NCBI GenBank assembly: GCA_946811185.2
Contig: OX328097.1
Coordinates: 32,511,627-32,575,626 of the forward strand
Length of the DNA: 64,000 bases
Reading direction: 5' to 3'
Source of the DNA: Hippopus hippopus
Taxonomy: Eukaryota; Mollusca; Bivalvia; Cardiida; Cardiidae
The stretch's first letter is position 1. The number at the start of each line of letters is the position of its first letter. Positions 62,701 through 63,874 of this stretch are shown piece by piece. The translations under genes were made by a program, and so were the position numbers. Under the pieces are notes generated by a model that was given only the letters and a program-made list of their open reading frames with translations, was not told where the DNA came from and did not search any database.

Positions 62701-63346
62701 AAACCAAATAAACCAAAAGAACATCATAAAACATTAAAACTTTAGATGAGTACTCTGCATTTTAACTTGAACAACCTGACTATATCTGCACTATAACCTG
62801 AATCCGTTCTGTAATAATGTAAATATTACGTGAAAAAAAAAAACTCAATTATTATTTTTATTCATTCATTCAATCTGTAATACATAATTGTTGTCGGTCA
62901 CGCAAGTTACTCTGTTTTACCCCAAATTCTTTTATATTTATTACCTGTCTAGTTCTTTATGAAACCCCTGCAAAACGATTGTTTTCAGGGGTATTCTAGA
63001 ACTAGAATGGGTCTATCGGTTGATCCGTCTGTGGGCATGCAGATAAACCTCTTGAGTTTAGCTGTCATTGTATCTAATATTTGTATATCTATTAACCAGA
63101 AACTGTCGGTGTACAGGACGCATTTTTCGTATGTCTCCTTAATATAAGCCTTGAACAATTATTTCTTTTGAACTTGGATAATTCCTTTTGTTTGAACATC
63201 TACCAAATCTGTTAAAGCACTTCAAATGGAAAGCGATTCATTTTTTTTGTGTCATTATTTGCTTTGTTTGTTAATTTATCTTTTTAGATTCCGATGTGAA
63301 AGAGTTGAAAGATGTATTAACGGAACTCAAACAATTTGACAGTCAG
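9891..63346 (+). CDS. Cyclic-nucleotide-gated cation channel, CNGA-like (18 exons, both ends incomplete)
   Basis: CNG channels are tetrameric plasma-membrane cation channels opened by cGMP or cAMP, used in sensory transduction. Exons: 9891-10062, 15417-15491, 24559-24636, 34340-34447, 35335-35440, 36510-36554, 37352-37433, 47237-47401, 48265-48343, 49409-49527, 50146-50238, 51134-51230, 52072-52218, 53843-53952, 55311-55380, 56928-56983, 57555-57703, 63288-63346. All junctions are AG/GT with matching phase, giving about 603 codons. Numbering from the first full codon: acidic N-terminus 1-57, S1 about 83-104, S2 113-137, S3 161-175, S4 195-215, S5 229-247, filter TIGE 292-295, S6 305-330, C-linker 343-406, binding domain 407-530, coiled coil from about 585. 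YFGEIS and NRRTADV mark the phosphate-binding cassette. The first exon enters in mid-codon, so at least one upstream exon is missing; the 3' end lies beyond 63346. A beta-type or CNG-like paralogue cannot be excluded; membership of the family is secure. Confidence 0.93.
10085..10300. mobile_element. Family B MITE, copy 5, next to the exon 1 donor
   Basis: Degenerate: TTATACCAAGCAAGT, AAAATGGATCC, GCCTGCGCGGACTGC and TTTTTGCAGATGCATTAAA in family order. Confidence 0.75.
10330..10598. mobile_element. Family B MITE, copy 6
   Basis: Complete, with an intact palindrome around TGCGCAGTCCGCGCA and ends TGAGCCATGCTCTG / CAGAGCATGGCTCA. Confidence 0.9.
10943..11155. mobile_element. Family A hairpin MITE, copy 9
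   Basis: Starts TTCTTTACCAGAGGACAAAA; the core is imperfect (AGAAATGCTGGTTACCAGGA). Confidence 0.75.
11686..11947. mobile_element. Family B MITE, copy 7
   Basis: Complete, in the opposite orientation to copy 6; palindrome around GCCTGCGCGGGTTGCGCAGG. Confidence 0.9.
11955..12155. mobile_element. Family D hairpin MITE, copy 1
   Basis: Family D begins TATTCACC and ends near GGTGAATA, with an internal hairpin around TTCTGATTGGCTAAAC. This copy has GCTCGTATTCACCC and a diverged right end. Confidence 0.6.
12330..12460. mobile_element. Family C MITE, copy 4 (degraded)
   Basis: ATAGATCAAGATCAGACTGC followed by a decayed second arm. Confidence 0.6.
12858..13079. mobile_element. Family A hairpin MITE, copy 10 (decayed core)
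   Basis: Ends are clear (CTCTTTACCAGACGAC, TTTGTAAAGGGTTAA); the core is shortened. Confidence 0.7.
13119..13346. mobile_element. Family A hairpin MITE, copy 11
   Basis: Complete, with a near-perfect core at 13235-13290; ends GTGTGGTAAAGGGTCAA. Confidence 0.85.
13347..13510. mobile_element. Family A MITE, copy 12 (left part)
   Basis: CTCTTTACCAGAAGACAC abuts copy 11; it is lost after the start of the core. Confidence 0.65.
13677..13755. mobile_element. Family A MITE, copy 13 (right part)
   Basis: Only CCCACAATGTTTTCAAA and the right arm to GGCTTGGTAGAGG remain. Confidence 0.6.
14064..14310. mobile_element. Family B MITE, copy 8
   Basis: Intact left end and palindrome; the right end is reduced to CCCCATTTTACCATGG. 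Confidence 0.85.
14308..14495. mobile_element. Family D hairpin MITE, copy 2
   Basis: CTATTCACCAACCATTCTTA to GGATGGTGAATACGG; perfect hairpin ACTTCTGATTGGCTAAAC / GTTTAGCCAATCAGAAGT at its centre. Confidence 0.8.
14500..15416. other. CNG intron sequence without recognised repeats
   Basis: Contains a 71-codon open frame at 15181-15396 just before exon 2, with no family resemblance. Confidence 0.5.
15417..15491 (+). CDS. CNG channel exon 2: pre-S1 segment
   Basis: Acceptor TTATTTCAG, donor GTATGT, 25 codons in phase 0. The peptide contains [12 protein letters not shown]; the D-P-x-G...YYxWL pattern just before S1 is typical of CNG channels. Confidence 0.88.
15787..17247. repeat. Two tandem copies of a 728-bp foldback/TIR element
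   Basis: The unit starting at 15787 is repeated at 16515 with only scattered differences. Each unit has a foldback of about 145 bp (15788-15932 and 16516-16660; arms begin GAATAGATGGTTGGTGTCTT) and then a body of about 570 bp bounded by TTTATCCTGTCACT and AGTGACAGGATAAA. The body holds a diverged third copy of one foldback arm and a second short hairpin around GTTATCCGTC. It lies in the intron after CNG exon 2. Confidence 0.9.
17250..17462. mobile_element. Family A hairpin MITE, copy 14
   Basis: Abuts the second 728-bp unit; core with one mutated arm; ends CGTCTGGCAAAGAGTAAA. Confidence 0.75.
17688..17733. repeat. Microsatellite (TGTC)n/(TC)n
   Basis: GTCTGTCTGTCTGTC followed by a CT run; open frames across it are low complexity. 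Confidence 0.9.
17760..17890 (+). mobile_element. SINE 3' fragment
   Basis: GGAAAGCATGAATAGGTGCG, ATATTGTTGAAAACGGGGTT and AAGCACCAAACAACACAAAC match the 3' half of the copy at 55910. Confidence 0.7.
18409..18635. mobile_element. Family A hairpin MITE, copy 15
   Basis: Starts TTAACCCTTATCATATAATC and ends TTTGGTAAAGAGTTAG; core imperfect. Confidence 0.8.
19690..19919. mobile_element. Family A hairpin MITE, copy 16
   Basis: Complete; core GGAGAAAATGCTGATAATCA with its inverse arm; ends GTTTGGTAAGAGTTA. Confidence 0.85.
20395..20580. mobile_element. Family D hairpin MITE, copy 3
   Basis: CATTTCCACCAACTTTTCTA, hairpin TGATTAGCTAAAC / GTTTAGCCAATTA, right end TTGGTGAATAAAATC. Confidence 0.75.
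21310..21578. mobile_element. Family B MITE, copy 9
   Basis: Opposite orientation; palindrome arms CCCACGTCAGCCTGCGC / GTGCAGGCTGACGTGGG. Confidence 0.85.
22680..22775. mobile_element. Family C MITE, copy 5 (partial)
   Basis: GTTCTGTGCAGTCTGATCTT, ACACTGTCCGCAAAA, ending AGGATTAA. Confidence 0.7.
22874..23082. mobile_element. Family C MITE, copy 6 (inverse)
   Basis: CAACCCTTAGGCTGCTAAGC to TTAGCAGGATAAGGGTTAA; palindrome at 22918-22972. Confidence 0.88.
23271..24503. mobile_element. 165-bp tandem-repeat element with TCCACTGGC inverted ends
   Basis: Ends are TCCACTGGC (23271-23279) and GCCAGTGGA (24495-24503). Inside are about five imperfect units of about 165 bp marked by AGCCCTAGGCC (23741, 23906, 24056, 24221). 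Near the right end is a GGACGGACGAACGCACGGAC-type stretch and a short hairpin CTGGCCTTCGGCCAG. The architecture matches the element at 28344. It has no coding region and abuts CNG exon 3. Confidence 0.75.
24559..24636 (+). CDS. CNG channel exon 3: transmembrane segment S1
   Basis: Acceptor CATTGCAG, donor GTAAGT, 26 codons in phase 0. The hydrophobic stretch [15 protein letters not shown] is S1. The exon starts 55 bases after the end of a tandem-repeat element (23271-24503). Confidence 0.9.
24890..25145. mobile_element. Family B MITE, copy 10
   Basis: TGAGCTATGCCCTTTGAAAA to TTTTTTCAGAGCAGAA, with an imperfect palindrome. Confidence 0.8.
25146..26077. other. CNG intron without recognised feature
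   Basis: AT-rich, no credible exon; short open frames only. Confidence 0.5.
26078..26305. mobile_element. Family A hairpin MITE, copy 17
   Basis: Core GGAGAAAATGCTGGTTACCA with an imperfect second arm; degenerate ends. A 96-codon open frame across its right half is not considered a gene. Confidence 0.75.
26700..26910. mobile_element. Family C MITE, copy 7 (inverse, TTAA-flanked)
   Basis: TTAACCCCAAGGCTGCTAAG to AGCAGGATAAAGTTTAA; palindrome nearly perfect at 26745-26805. Confidence 0.9.
27456..27607. repeat. GA-rich microsatellite
   Basis: (GA)n interspersed with repeated GCTTGAGATAAAGCTAGAGA-type units of about 30-40 bases, then a pure GA run. Confidence 0.92.
27715..27932. mobile_element. 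Family C MITE, copy 8 (TTAA-flanked)
   Basis: TTTTAACCCTTCGAGCGC to GCTATAAGAGTTAA; palindrome intact at 27830-27890; outer arms diverged. Confidence 0.85.
28124..28157. repeat. (TTG)n microsatellite
   Basis: About ten uninterrupted TTG units. Confidence 0.9.
29334..29446. repeat. CT, poly-C and poly-A tracts in the LINE 3' region
   Basis: CT microsatellite, then CCCCTCCCC with a 12-C run, then about 25 A. Confidence 0.85.
29558..32986 (-). CDS. LINE ORF2: AP-type endonuclease and reverse transcriptase
   Basis: Encodes the retrotransposition enzyme that nicks target DNA and reverse-transcribes element RNA. More than 1140 codons are open without a frameshift. In order: endonuclease motifs WNVNGL, FETW, GDWNSR and YSDHAFLSF; reverse-transcriptase motifs [50 protein letters not shown] and the catalytic FADDM; and near the end a C-x2-C-x8-H-x4-C cluster (CLLCN...HFMFIC). 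The frame is open back to the ORF1 TAA at 32987-32989, and WNVNG lies in that stretch before any ATG. The first in-frame ATG is roughly 170 codons further in, past several endonuclease motifs, so a conventional start is not visible. L1/Tx1-like placement is by overall look only. Confidence 0.93.
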   Translation of the reverse strand, partial: RCAGDDIKIFSWNVNGLTSEKKQSAEFSSFISQNDIVFLFETWTDKDSDVDFSGYTSHNFYRKFQNRRAKRNSGGVVLYYKDHLKPGIELVRNHYDTVIWVRLDHKFFGFEKDVFIGGVYIWGEDSPAYKYINIDLFSLLENDIFEFENQGLLYIVGDWNSRVGSKNDFIVCDKLNSCIDDDEYTPDLNMPRSTMDHACNGFGTRMLDLCKSTGLRIVNGRLFNDLHGQFTYVKSNSMSVIDYLVSKPDSFYILEDFSVGSFNVYSDHAFLSFTLKGSFVSDVCEGSQTSVYKWDDKFRNIFRSSLIEKLSFFNSLVTNINVNSRVSVNHIVNQFSSTITEIAKPLFRKDYSERSCTNDFSEKQLCKDSDWFDNDCRKARQQYKNALNSFNRNRSDFNRQQFCKLKKDYKKLCRQKRKNYENIKIAQICDMKKSNPKQFWKFFKKKQHKNPPVSISEFKEYFSSLGSDVFNVSNQEAEDFCSTHDFTIEDSAFDELNSPITYSELLKATKSLKRCKSMGSDEIMNEYLIESIDILSSHICDIFNGILDSGVFPDKWSEGIIIPIHKKGATDDVNNYRGITLLSCLSKLFTTILNNRITKFCEDHSVISDAQFGFKKGLSTSDAIFILLNIVQNFLSENKRLYCAFVDLKKCFDSINRHALWYKLYKSGIQGKLLRVIRDMYSKVSSCVRSHNETSDFFDFSSGLRQGETISPILVSLFLEDLELFLQQDPDSGIKLDQLTIIILLFADDMVIFGKTPEELQVNLDRLYDYCNTWGLEVNVNKTKTMVFRKRGGLKNNERWTINGQFLESVDNFNYLGTVFSYTGTFNLNQEYISGKALKALNVLLNNCLKYKLKTSILCRLFDAFVGSILNYSSETWGFSKSKAIERIHPKFCKRILQVRTSTSTMAVYGELGRFPMYILRYHKIIKYWFKVLQTENIILKSVYLQSLHDVKCGKKNWVFNVKSILDIYGFSDVFNNPASYNPVLILSLLKEKMVDCFKQEWFSNIRDSSSLILYKNIKSSLCFEEYLNILPISLRSHLCRLRISAHSLRIQTGRFSSNRTPRNERVCLLCNMNEVEDEFHFMFICPKYSILRRQYIDGFYFRSPSMYKLVELFNKQEKRTISNVAQYIESALSVRFHFLYN
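32987..33318 (-). pseudogene. LINE ORF1, C-terminal fragment (L1 ORF1p-like)
   Basis: About 110 codons ending VKTD-stop. The fragment reads [10 protein letters not shown], then [14 protein letters not shown], then [14 protein letters not shown] and [16 protein letters not shown]. The order R.HR.G, IV.KF, FP.EI..RR..L.P is that of the RNA-binding and C-terminal domains of L1-type ORF1 proteins (Transposase_22-like). The N-terminal half, with any coiled coil, is missing through 5' truncation. Its TAA is in the same frame as ORF2 and directly precedes it. Confidence 0.8.
33712..33785 (+). mobile_element. SINE 3' fragment
   Basis: ATAGGTGCACTGGTATAATC, then TTGTTGAAAATGGCCTTAAA, as in the other SINE bodies. 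Confidence 0.6.
33797..33998. mobile_element. Family B MITE, copy 11 (palindrome deleted)
   Basis: Both ends are present (TGAGCTTTGCTCTGTG / CAGAGCATGGCTCA), but the palindrome is lost. Confidence 0.8.
34020..34278. mobile_element. Family B MITE, copy 12
   Basis: Complete; palindrome CACCCAGGTAAGCCTGCGCA with its inverse; adjacent to copy 11 in the same orientation and ending 62 bases before exon 4. Confidence 0.88.
34340..34447 (+). CDS. CNG channel exon 4: segment S2
   Basis: Acceptor ATCTTTTCAG, donor GTAAGT, 36 codons in phase 0. [20 protein letters not shown] is S2 with the conserved D...Y.ID pattern, followed by SFYEDGCL. A family A MITE starts about 15 bases after the donor. Confidence 0.92.
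34462..34680. mobile_element. Family A hairpin MITE, copy 18, next to the exon 4 donor
   Basis: Starts GTCTTTACAAACAATAAAAT; its core start (34564-34589) is identical over 26 bases to the sequence at the 5' junction of the LINE (33319-33344). Confidence 0.85.
35335..35440 (+). CDS. CNG channel exon 5: segment S3
   Basis: Acceptor TATTACAG, donor GTAAGC, 106 nt ending in phase 1. Reads [14 protein letters not shown], then [19 protein letters not shown], which is S3 with the conserved D and LP. It can join in frame to either the exon at 36510 or the one at 37352. Confidence 0.92.
35441..36509. other. CNG intron between exons 5 and 6, unassigned
   Basis: No local repeat family recognised; a diverged inverted motif around GAGTTC is present near 35730-35860. 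Confidence 0.5.
36510..36554 (+). CDS. CNG channel exon 6: 45-nt in-frame exon between S3 and S4, possibly a cassette
   Basis: Acceptor TTTGTTTTTCAG, donor GTGAGT; 45 nt, phase 1 at both ends. It adds 15 hydrophobic residues ([15 protein letters not shown]) between S3 and S4. Skipping it keeps the frame and gives the spacing I expect from vertebrate CNG channels, so it may be optional. The strong splice sites argue against chance, but there is no homology support. Confidence 0.6.
37065..37312. mobile_element. Family B MITE, copy 13
   Basis: Opposite orientation, palindrome around GCCTGCGCGCACTGCGCAGG; ends 40 bases before exon 7. Confidence 0.82.
37352..37433 (+). CDS. CNG channel exon 7: segment S4
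   Basis: Acceptor TCTCTCCCAG, donor GTAAGT, 82 nt. [20 protein letters not shown] is S4 with Arg/Lys spaced as in CNG voltage-sensor-like helices, followed by FFDSTD. The next exon is 9.8 kb away, across the intron that contains the antisense K2P gene. Confidence 0.92.
37490..37595. mobile_element. Family A MITE, copy 19 (partial)
   Basis: The left arm and a decayed core remain (AATAAAATGCTGATGAACAG); it starts 57 bases after the exon 7 donor. Confidence 0.65.
38152..39257 (-). CDS. K2P exon 2: first filter, M2, long loop, M3, second pore, M4
   Basis: Begins by completing Gly and reads [13 protein letters not shown], then M2. The loop (about residues 205-408) is basic near M2 ([16 protein letters not shown]) and Ser/acid-rich later, with RRMS (254-257), PSIEEIS (276-282) and RQRSLSL (308-314). 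M3, the second filter [10 protein letters not shown] and M4 follow. The frame is open to the stop at 38152. Confidence 0.95.
38152..41104 (-). CDS. Two-pore-domain potassium channel (K2P), 525 aa, two exons, nested in a CNG intron
   Basis: K2P channels are dimeric leak potassium channels of the plasma membrane. The coding exons are 40633-41104 and 38152-39257, joined across a 1375-bp intron with donor GTACAG, acceptor TTTTTCAG and matching phase, giving 525 aa with a TGA stop. The ATG at 41104 is preceded by an in-frame TAA 15 bases upstream. Features: M1 about 44-64, extracellular cap about 65-140, pore 1 TTIGYG at 155-160, M2 171-195, a cytoplasmic loop of about 200 residues, M3 411-432, pore 2 TIGFGD at 452-457, M4 474-495, and a short tail. 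The long M2-M3 loop with a short C-tail resembles KCNK18/TRESK and nematode TWK types; the subfamily is uncertain. A possible polyadenylation signal (AATAAA on this strand) lies at 37740-37745. Confidence 0.95.
39290..39378. mobile_element. Family D MITE, copy 4 (deleted centre), in the K2P intron
   Basis: AGTATTCACCTCAACAACCA to GGTTGGTTGTTGAATACAGG; begins 33 bases from the K2P exon 2 acceptor. Confidence 0.65.
40338..40562. mobile_element. Family A hairpin MITE, copy 20, inside the K2P intron
   Basis: Core GGAGAAAATGCTGTTAGCCA with a matching inverse arm; ends CGTTTGGTAAAGAGGTA. It lies 70 bases downstream of the K2P exon 1 donor. Confidence 0.85.
40633..41104 (-). CDS. K2P exon 1: N-terminus, M1, cap and first pore helix
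   Basis: Starts [11 protein letters not shown]1 contains [16 protein letters not shown]; the acidic cap segment follows, then [12 protein letters not shown]. It ends one base into the filter Gly codon at a GTACAG donor, so the intron splits the first selectivity filter, TTI/GYG, a common K2P intron site as I recall. Confidence 0.95.
41105..41727. promoter_or_regulatory. 5' flank of the K2P gene (promoter expected, not resolved)
   Basis: Immediately upstream of the K2P start on the minus strand. It is the only repeat-free stretch of this size near the gene, so the promoter and 5' UTR probably lie here. I see no clear TATA box or initiator, so this is positional inference. Confidence 0.3.
41728..41960. 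mobile_element. Family C MITE, copy 9 (TTAA-flanked)
   Basis: TTAACTCTTATTCTGCTAAA to CAGCCTAAGGGTTAA; palindrome at 41857-41915. Confidence 0.9.
41965..41995. repeat. (AAAT)n microsatellite
   Basis: About six AAAT units directly after family C copy 9. Confidence 0.85.
42365..42592. mobile_element. Family A hairpin MITE, copy 21
   Basis: Starts TCTTTACCAAACGACAAAAT; near-perfect core at 42480-42525. Confidence 0.85.
42596..43309. other. CNG intron upstream of the K2P gene, unassigned
   Basis: AT-rich with one very degenerate hairpin (GAGAAAAGGAGTGGAATTGC near 43050); otherwise nothing. Confidence 0.45.
43310..43505. mobile_element. Family C MITE, copy 10
   Basis: TTAACCCTTATCCTGCTAAA to TTAGCTGCCTAAAGATTG; one palindrome arm deleted. 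Confidence 0.85.
43527..43835. repeat. Two diverged family A-like hairpins
   Basis: 43535-43600 and 43755-43815 keep the outer core (GAAAAGGAG...TTTTCCCA.GATGTTTTC), but the inner motif is replaced; the second reads GGAGCAGTTGCTTG with its inverse. Confidence 0.55.
44040..44288. mobile_element. Family B MITE, copy 14
   Basis: GTTCTGGCAAAAGAGGGTTT to TTCACAGAGCATTGCTCA; one palindrome arm deleted. Confidence 0.82.
44318..44605 (+). mobile_element. tRNA-derived SINE, copy 3
   Basis: A box region GGTAGCTCAGTCGATAACG, B box AGGTTCGAATTCC, body with TTTCTTTCCGGAGATGGGTG, and an A-rich tail. Confidence 0.82.
44908..45084. mobile_element. Family A hairpin MITE, copy 22
   Basis: Shortened left core arm; ends TTCTGGTAAAAAGTTAA. 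Confidence 0.75.
45317..45577. mobile_element. Family B MITE, copy 15
   Basis: TGAGCCATGCTCTGTG to AAAGAGAATGGCCAT; palindrome present with a few mismatches. Confidence 0.85.
45790..45945. mobile_element. Family C MITE, copy 11 (degraded)
   Basis: GAACAGATTGCACAGAACAC and a later CTGATCTTGATCTACACTGT. Confidence 0.6.
46110..46250 (-). mobile_element. tRNA-like SINE head, second type
   Basis: On the minus strand: TGAGGTAGAGCGTCGACCTC (A box) and ATTTCGATTCCCGGGAG (B box). Body family not identified. Confidence 0.6.
46267..46485. mobile_element. Family A hairpin MITE, copy 23
   Basis: Starts ACCCTTTACCATACAATCCC and ends AATAAAGAGTTAATT; core partly deleted. Confidence 0.8.
46486..47236. other. 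CNG intron before exon 8, unassigned
   Basis: No repeat family recognised; a 96-codon open frame at 46444-46734 has no family features. Confidence 0.5.
47237..47401 (+). CDS. CNG channel exon 8: S4-S5 linker, S5 and turret
   Basis: Acceptor CCTTTTCAG, donor GTAAAG, 165 nt. Reads [17 protein letters not shown], then S5 with [12 protein letters not shown], then [12 protein letters not shown], a hallmark of the CNG pore turret. Ends FNYFS plus two bases of Arg, completed by the next exon. Confidence 0.95.
47483..47665. mobile_element. Family B MITE, copy 16 (internally deleted)
   Basis: TGAGCCATGCTCTGGC to TCACAGAGCATGTCTCA; starts 82 bases after the exon 8 donor. Confidence 0.82.
47687..47731. 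repeat. (CTGT)n/(CT)n microsatellite
   Basis: GTCTGTCTGTCTGTC, TCTGTCTCTG, then a pure CT run. Confidence 0.9.
48265..48343 (+). CDS. CNG channel exon 9: pore helix and selectivity filter
   Basis: Acceptor TTTTTGCAG, donor GTACGT, 79 nt. Reads [20 protein letters not shown] and on to APETDL. The filter is TIG followed by the conserved pore Glu; the next residue is Arg where the vertebrate CNGA channels I know have Thr. A long foldback begins about 31 bases after the donor. Confidence 0.95.
48375..48892. mobile_element. Foldback plus TIR element after the CNG pore exon
   Basis: A foldback with arms GGTCAGGTGGCAGGGGAC...GTCCCCTGCCACCTGACC (48375-48517) is followed by a 370-bp body with ends TTATTATACTGCAAAG and CTTTGCAGTATAATAA. 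The layout matches the 728-bp unit at 15787, and the loop shares the string GAGCCGAAGGCGA. Confidence 0.75.
48897..49128. mobile_element. Family B MITE, copy 17
   Basis: AGCCATGCTCTTTGAAAAGG to GCCAGAGCATGGTTCA; left palindrome arm deleted. Confidence 0.82.
49409..49527 (+). CDS. CNG channel exon 10: segment S6
   Basis: Acceptor TTGATAG, donor GTTTGT, 119 nt. Reads [20 protein letters not shown], then [19 protein letters not shown]. The VGNVG and SNMNASR motifs are highly conserved at the end of S6 and start of the C-linker in CNGA-type subunits and argue for CNGA-like over CNGB. Confidence 0.95.
49540..49720 (-). mobile_element. SINE fragment after the exon 10 donor
   Basis: GATTTCAACATTATTTCAAT and CATATCACATTGGC match the tail-proximal part of the SINE at 3023 in the same (minus) orientation. 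Confidence 0.6.
49907..50095. repeat. 97-bp tandem duplication before CNG exon 11
   Basis: Two copies of a 97-bp unit containing GATTTACTATTTATGAAG (49927 and 50024), differing at a handful of positions. Confidence 0.85.
50146..50238 (+). CDS. CNG channel exon 11: C-linker, first half
   Basis: Acceptor CTTTCGCAG, donor GTATTG, 93 nt. Reads [20 protein letters not shown], then VKRWADYTW, matching the A'-B' helices of the C-linker (M..IK.YM..R.V...L..RV.RW..Y.W). Confidence 0.95.
50288..50611. mobile_element. Family A MITE dimer, copy 24
   Basis: Starts GTTAACCCACTAC, has two separate palindromic cores (50335-50390 and 50498-50555) and ends GTTTGGTAAAGGATTAA: two elements fused through a shared middle. 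Confidence 0.85.
50865..51058. mobile_element. Family C MITE, copy 12
   Basis: Palindrome at 50958-51018 with ACACCGTCCACAAAAGC; ends AAGGAAAGAGTTAA; diverged arms. Confidence 0.75.
51134..51230 (+). CDS. CNG channel exon 12: C-linker, second half
   Basis: Acceptor GATTTCAG, donor GTACAC, 97 nt. Reads [20 protein letters not shown], then [24 protein letters not shown] is the conserved end of the C-linker. A SINE begins about 17 bases after the donor. Confidence 0.95.
51247..51560 (+). mobile_element. tRNA-derived SINE, copy 4, after the exon 12 donor
   Basis: TGATAGCTCAGTAGTAGTAA (A box), GTGTGAATCGTGG (decayed B box), and a body ending CGCTTTGTACTGTTGAAAAA. Confidence 0.75.
52072..52218 (+). 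CDS. CNG channel exon 13: first half of the cyclic-nucleotide-binding domain
   Basis: Acceptor TTTGTAG, donor GTCAGT, 49 codons in phase 0. Contains [20 protein letters not shown], then [33 protein letters not shown] is the binding-domain signature. A family B MITE, itself split by a family A MITE, starts about 18 bases past the donor. Confidence 0.95.
52236..52736. mobile_element. Family B MITE, copy 18, interrupted by family A
   Basis: GAGCCGGGCTCTGTC to CACAGAGCATGACTCA; split at 52285-52513 by a TTAA-flanked family A element. Confidence 0.88.
52285..52513. mobile_element. Family A hairpin MITE, copy 25, inserted in a family B copy with TTAA flanks
   Basis: TTAA at 52285-52288 and at 52510-52513 bracket CCCTTTACCA...TGGTAAAGAG. 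Family B sequence resumes on both sides. The core is a full-length, near-perfect palindrome. Confidence 0.92.
52915..53165. mobile_element. Family B MITE, copy 19
   Basis: Degenerate left end, GATGCACTCTACCAAACAAG, palindrome at 53085-53125 and right end TTTTCACACAG. Confidence 0.75.
53843..53952 (+). CDS. CNG channel exon 14: beta roll and phosphate-binding cassette
   Basis: Acceptor ATACCCACAG, donor GTAAAT, 110 nt. Contains [20 protein letters not shown] and then [14 protein letters not shown] is the core of the phosphate-binding cassette. Confidence 0.95.
53979..54206. mobile_element. Family A hairpin MITE, copy 26, TTAA-flanked
   Basis: TTAA at 53979-53982 and 54203-54206; core GGAGAAAATGCTGGTAACCA with a perfect inverse. 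Starts about 30 bases past the exon 14 donor. Confidence 0.9.
54240..54305. mobile_element. Family C MITE, copy 13 (fragment)
   Basis: Only a decayed palindrome (GCAGATCAGGATAGGACTAC ... GATCTTAGATCTATG). Confidence 0.55.
54331..54555. mobile_element. Family C MITE, copy 14
   Basis: TTTAACCCTTATCCTGCTAA, palindrome at 54450-54500, then GGTCGGTGAATCGCGCTT; right end diverged. Confidence 0.85.
54575..54803. mobile_element. Family B MITE, copy 20
   Basis: CACAAAAGGGGGCTTAATGC to TTGCCAGAGCGCAGTTCA; second palindrome arm lost. Confidence 0.78.
55311..55380 (+). CDS. CNG channel exon 15: end of phosphate-binding cassette
   Basis: Acceptor TACTTTTCAG, donor GTATGT, 70 nt. Completes RRTADV and reads [18 protein letters not shown]. 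The Arg-Thr pair (about 493-494) occupies the phosphate-contact and cGMP-favouring positions of the family. Foldback repeats start about 35 bases after the donor. Confidence 0.95.
55412..55735. repeat. Two diverged hairpin units after CNG exon 15
   Basis: Hairpins at 55416-55485 and 55605-55670 have arms of the type GCGTGAGAAAATTTGATAT / ATGTCAAAATTTTCTTACGC around a GCGCGAGACC core. Each is followed by a similar AAATACAAG...GGAAAGTTACTA tract, so the whole is a diverged duplication. Confidence 0.8.
55908..56215 (+). mobile_element. tRNA-derived SINE, copy 5 (best preserved)
   Basis: A box TGGCTCAGTCGGTAGCG and B box AGTTCGATCCC are close to consensus. The body has TTTCCGAGGATTGATGATTG, GCATGGATAGGTGCACTGGC and GTTGAAAACGGTC. 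Confidence 0.88.
56216..57554. other. CNG introns around exon 16, unassigned
   Basis: Outside exon 16 (56928-56983), only a short (AT)n at 56671-56690. Confidence 0.5.
56928..56983 (+). CDS. CNG channel exon 16: C-helix
   Basis: Acceptor ATTTCCAG, donor GTATGT, 56 nt. Reads [18 protein letters not shown], matching the AL.EYP.AK..LE..... C-helix of CNGA subunits. Confidence 0.92.
57555..57703 (+). CDS. CNG channel exon 17: distal C-terminus linker
   Basis: The first AG after a pyrimidine-rich tract opens a frame that matches the upstream phase; donor GTAAGG; 149 nt. Reads [20 protein letters not shown], then a Lys-rich stretch. RRTST is a basophilic-kinase-type site by pattern. This linker between binding domain and coiled coil is variable in the family. 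Confidence 0.82.
57888..57945. repeat. (GGTC)n microsatellite
   Basis: About 14 near-perfect GGTC units with one GGTA interruption, immediately left of the 158-bp array and sharing its GGTC core. Confidence 0.9.
57955..61885. repeat. 158-bp tandem array, 25 units, with nuclear-receptor-like site clusters
   Basis: The period is 158 bp (CCGGATGATAACTAG at 57963, 58121, 58279, 58437 and so on). Units are near-identical in the middle and diverge at the right end (from about 61500). Each unit holds GGTCA half-sites at short spacings ending in the palindrome GGTCACAGTGACC. Counting by eye, 25 sites are present and 23 keep GGTCAnnnTGACC; the losses are near 60131 and 61551. The short open frames across the array follow the period and are not genes. 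Confidence 0.95.
62301..63287. other. CNG intron before exon 18, unassigned
   Basis: Unique-looking sequence with a short AAACCAAATAAACC repetition near 62690-62715; no exon recognised. Confidence 0.5.
63288..63346 (+). CDS. CNG channel exon 18: start of C-terminal coiled coil
   Basis: Acceptor TCTTTTTAG, donor GTAACT, 59 nt with matching phase. [20 protein letters not shown] has heptad-like hydrophobic spacing, as in the C-terminal leucine-zipper region that sets CNGA subunit stoichiometry. No stop is reached; the gene continues past this donor. Confidence 0.82.
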
Positions 63347-63874
63347 GTAACTAGAGTTATTTTCATGTTTACCTCATTCCATTTTAAGCACTTATAAACG
63401 TGCTACTTTCTCTAGTTGACATTATAACCAATCACCATTATCTCCAGCTAGATGGCATTCTACAAATACACATCTATCTGATTTGGGCATTCATGGTACA
63501 GTACCGGAGTACTTTTTGTTTGAATTTCAAAATGAAATTAACGTTTACTCAATAAAATAAAACGCTACCTGGTGCGATTTCTTCAGCTATGATTAGCCAG
63601 CATGTAACCTATGCACCTGCCATTTATTAAAAGTCCCCTAGAGGCTTGGGTAATAGCTTCGGTGTAAGCCCTACTTTTCCTGTGTATATGGGATGGGTGA
63701 TGCATCATAGCAGACAGGTCGAATCTTCGAAAAATATGACATGCGCAGACAACGAAGCAATCACTGAGACTGGTAGCCATTTTTCCTACTTTTAGAGAGT
63801 TTTTTTTCCGGTTTGGCCGAACTCATAGCTCACGACGACACGTTCATCTTCACCCTTCACCGACACCAATATAA
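63347..63874. other. CNG intron after exon 18, unassigned
   Basis: No exon or known local repeat recognised before the terminal family B copy. Confidence 0.5.
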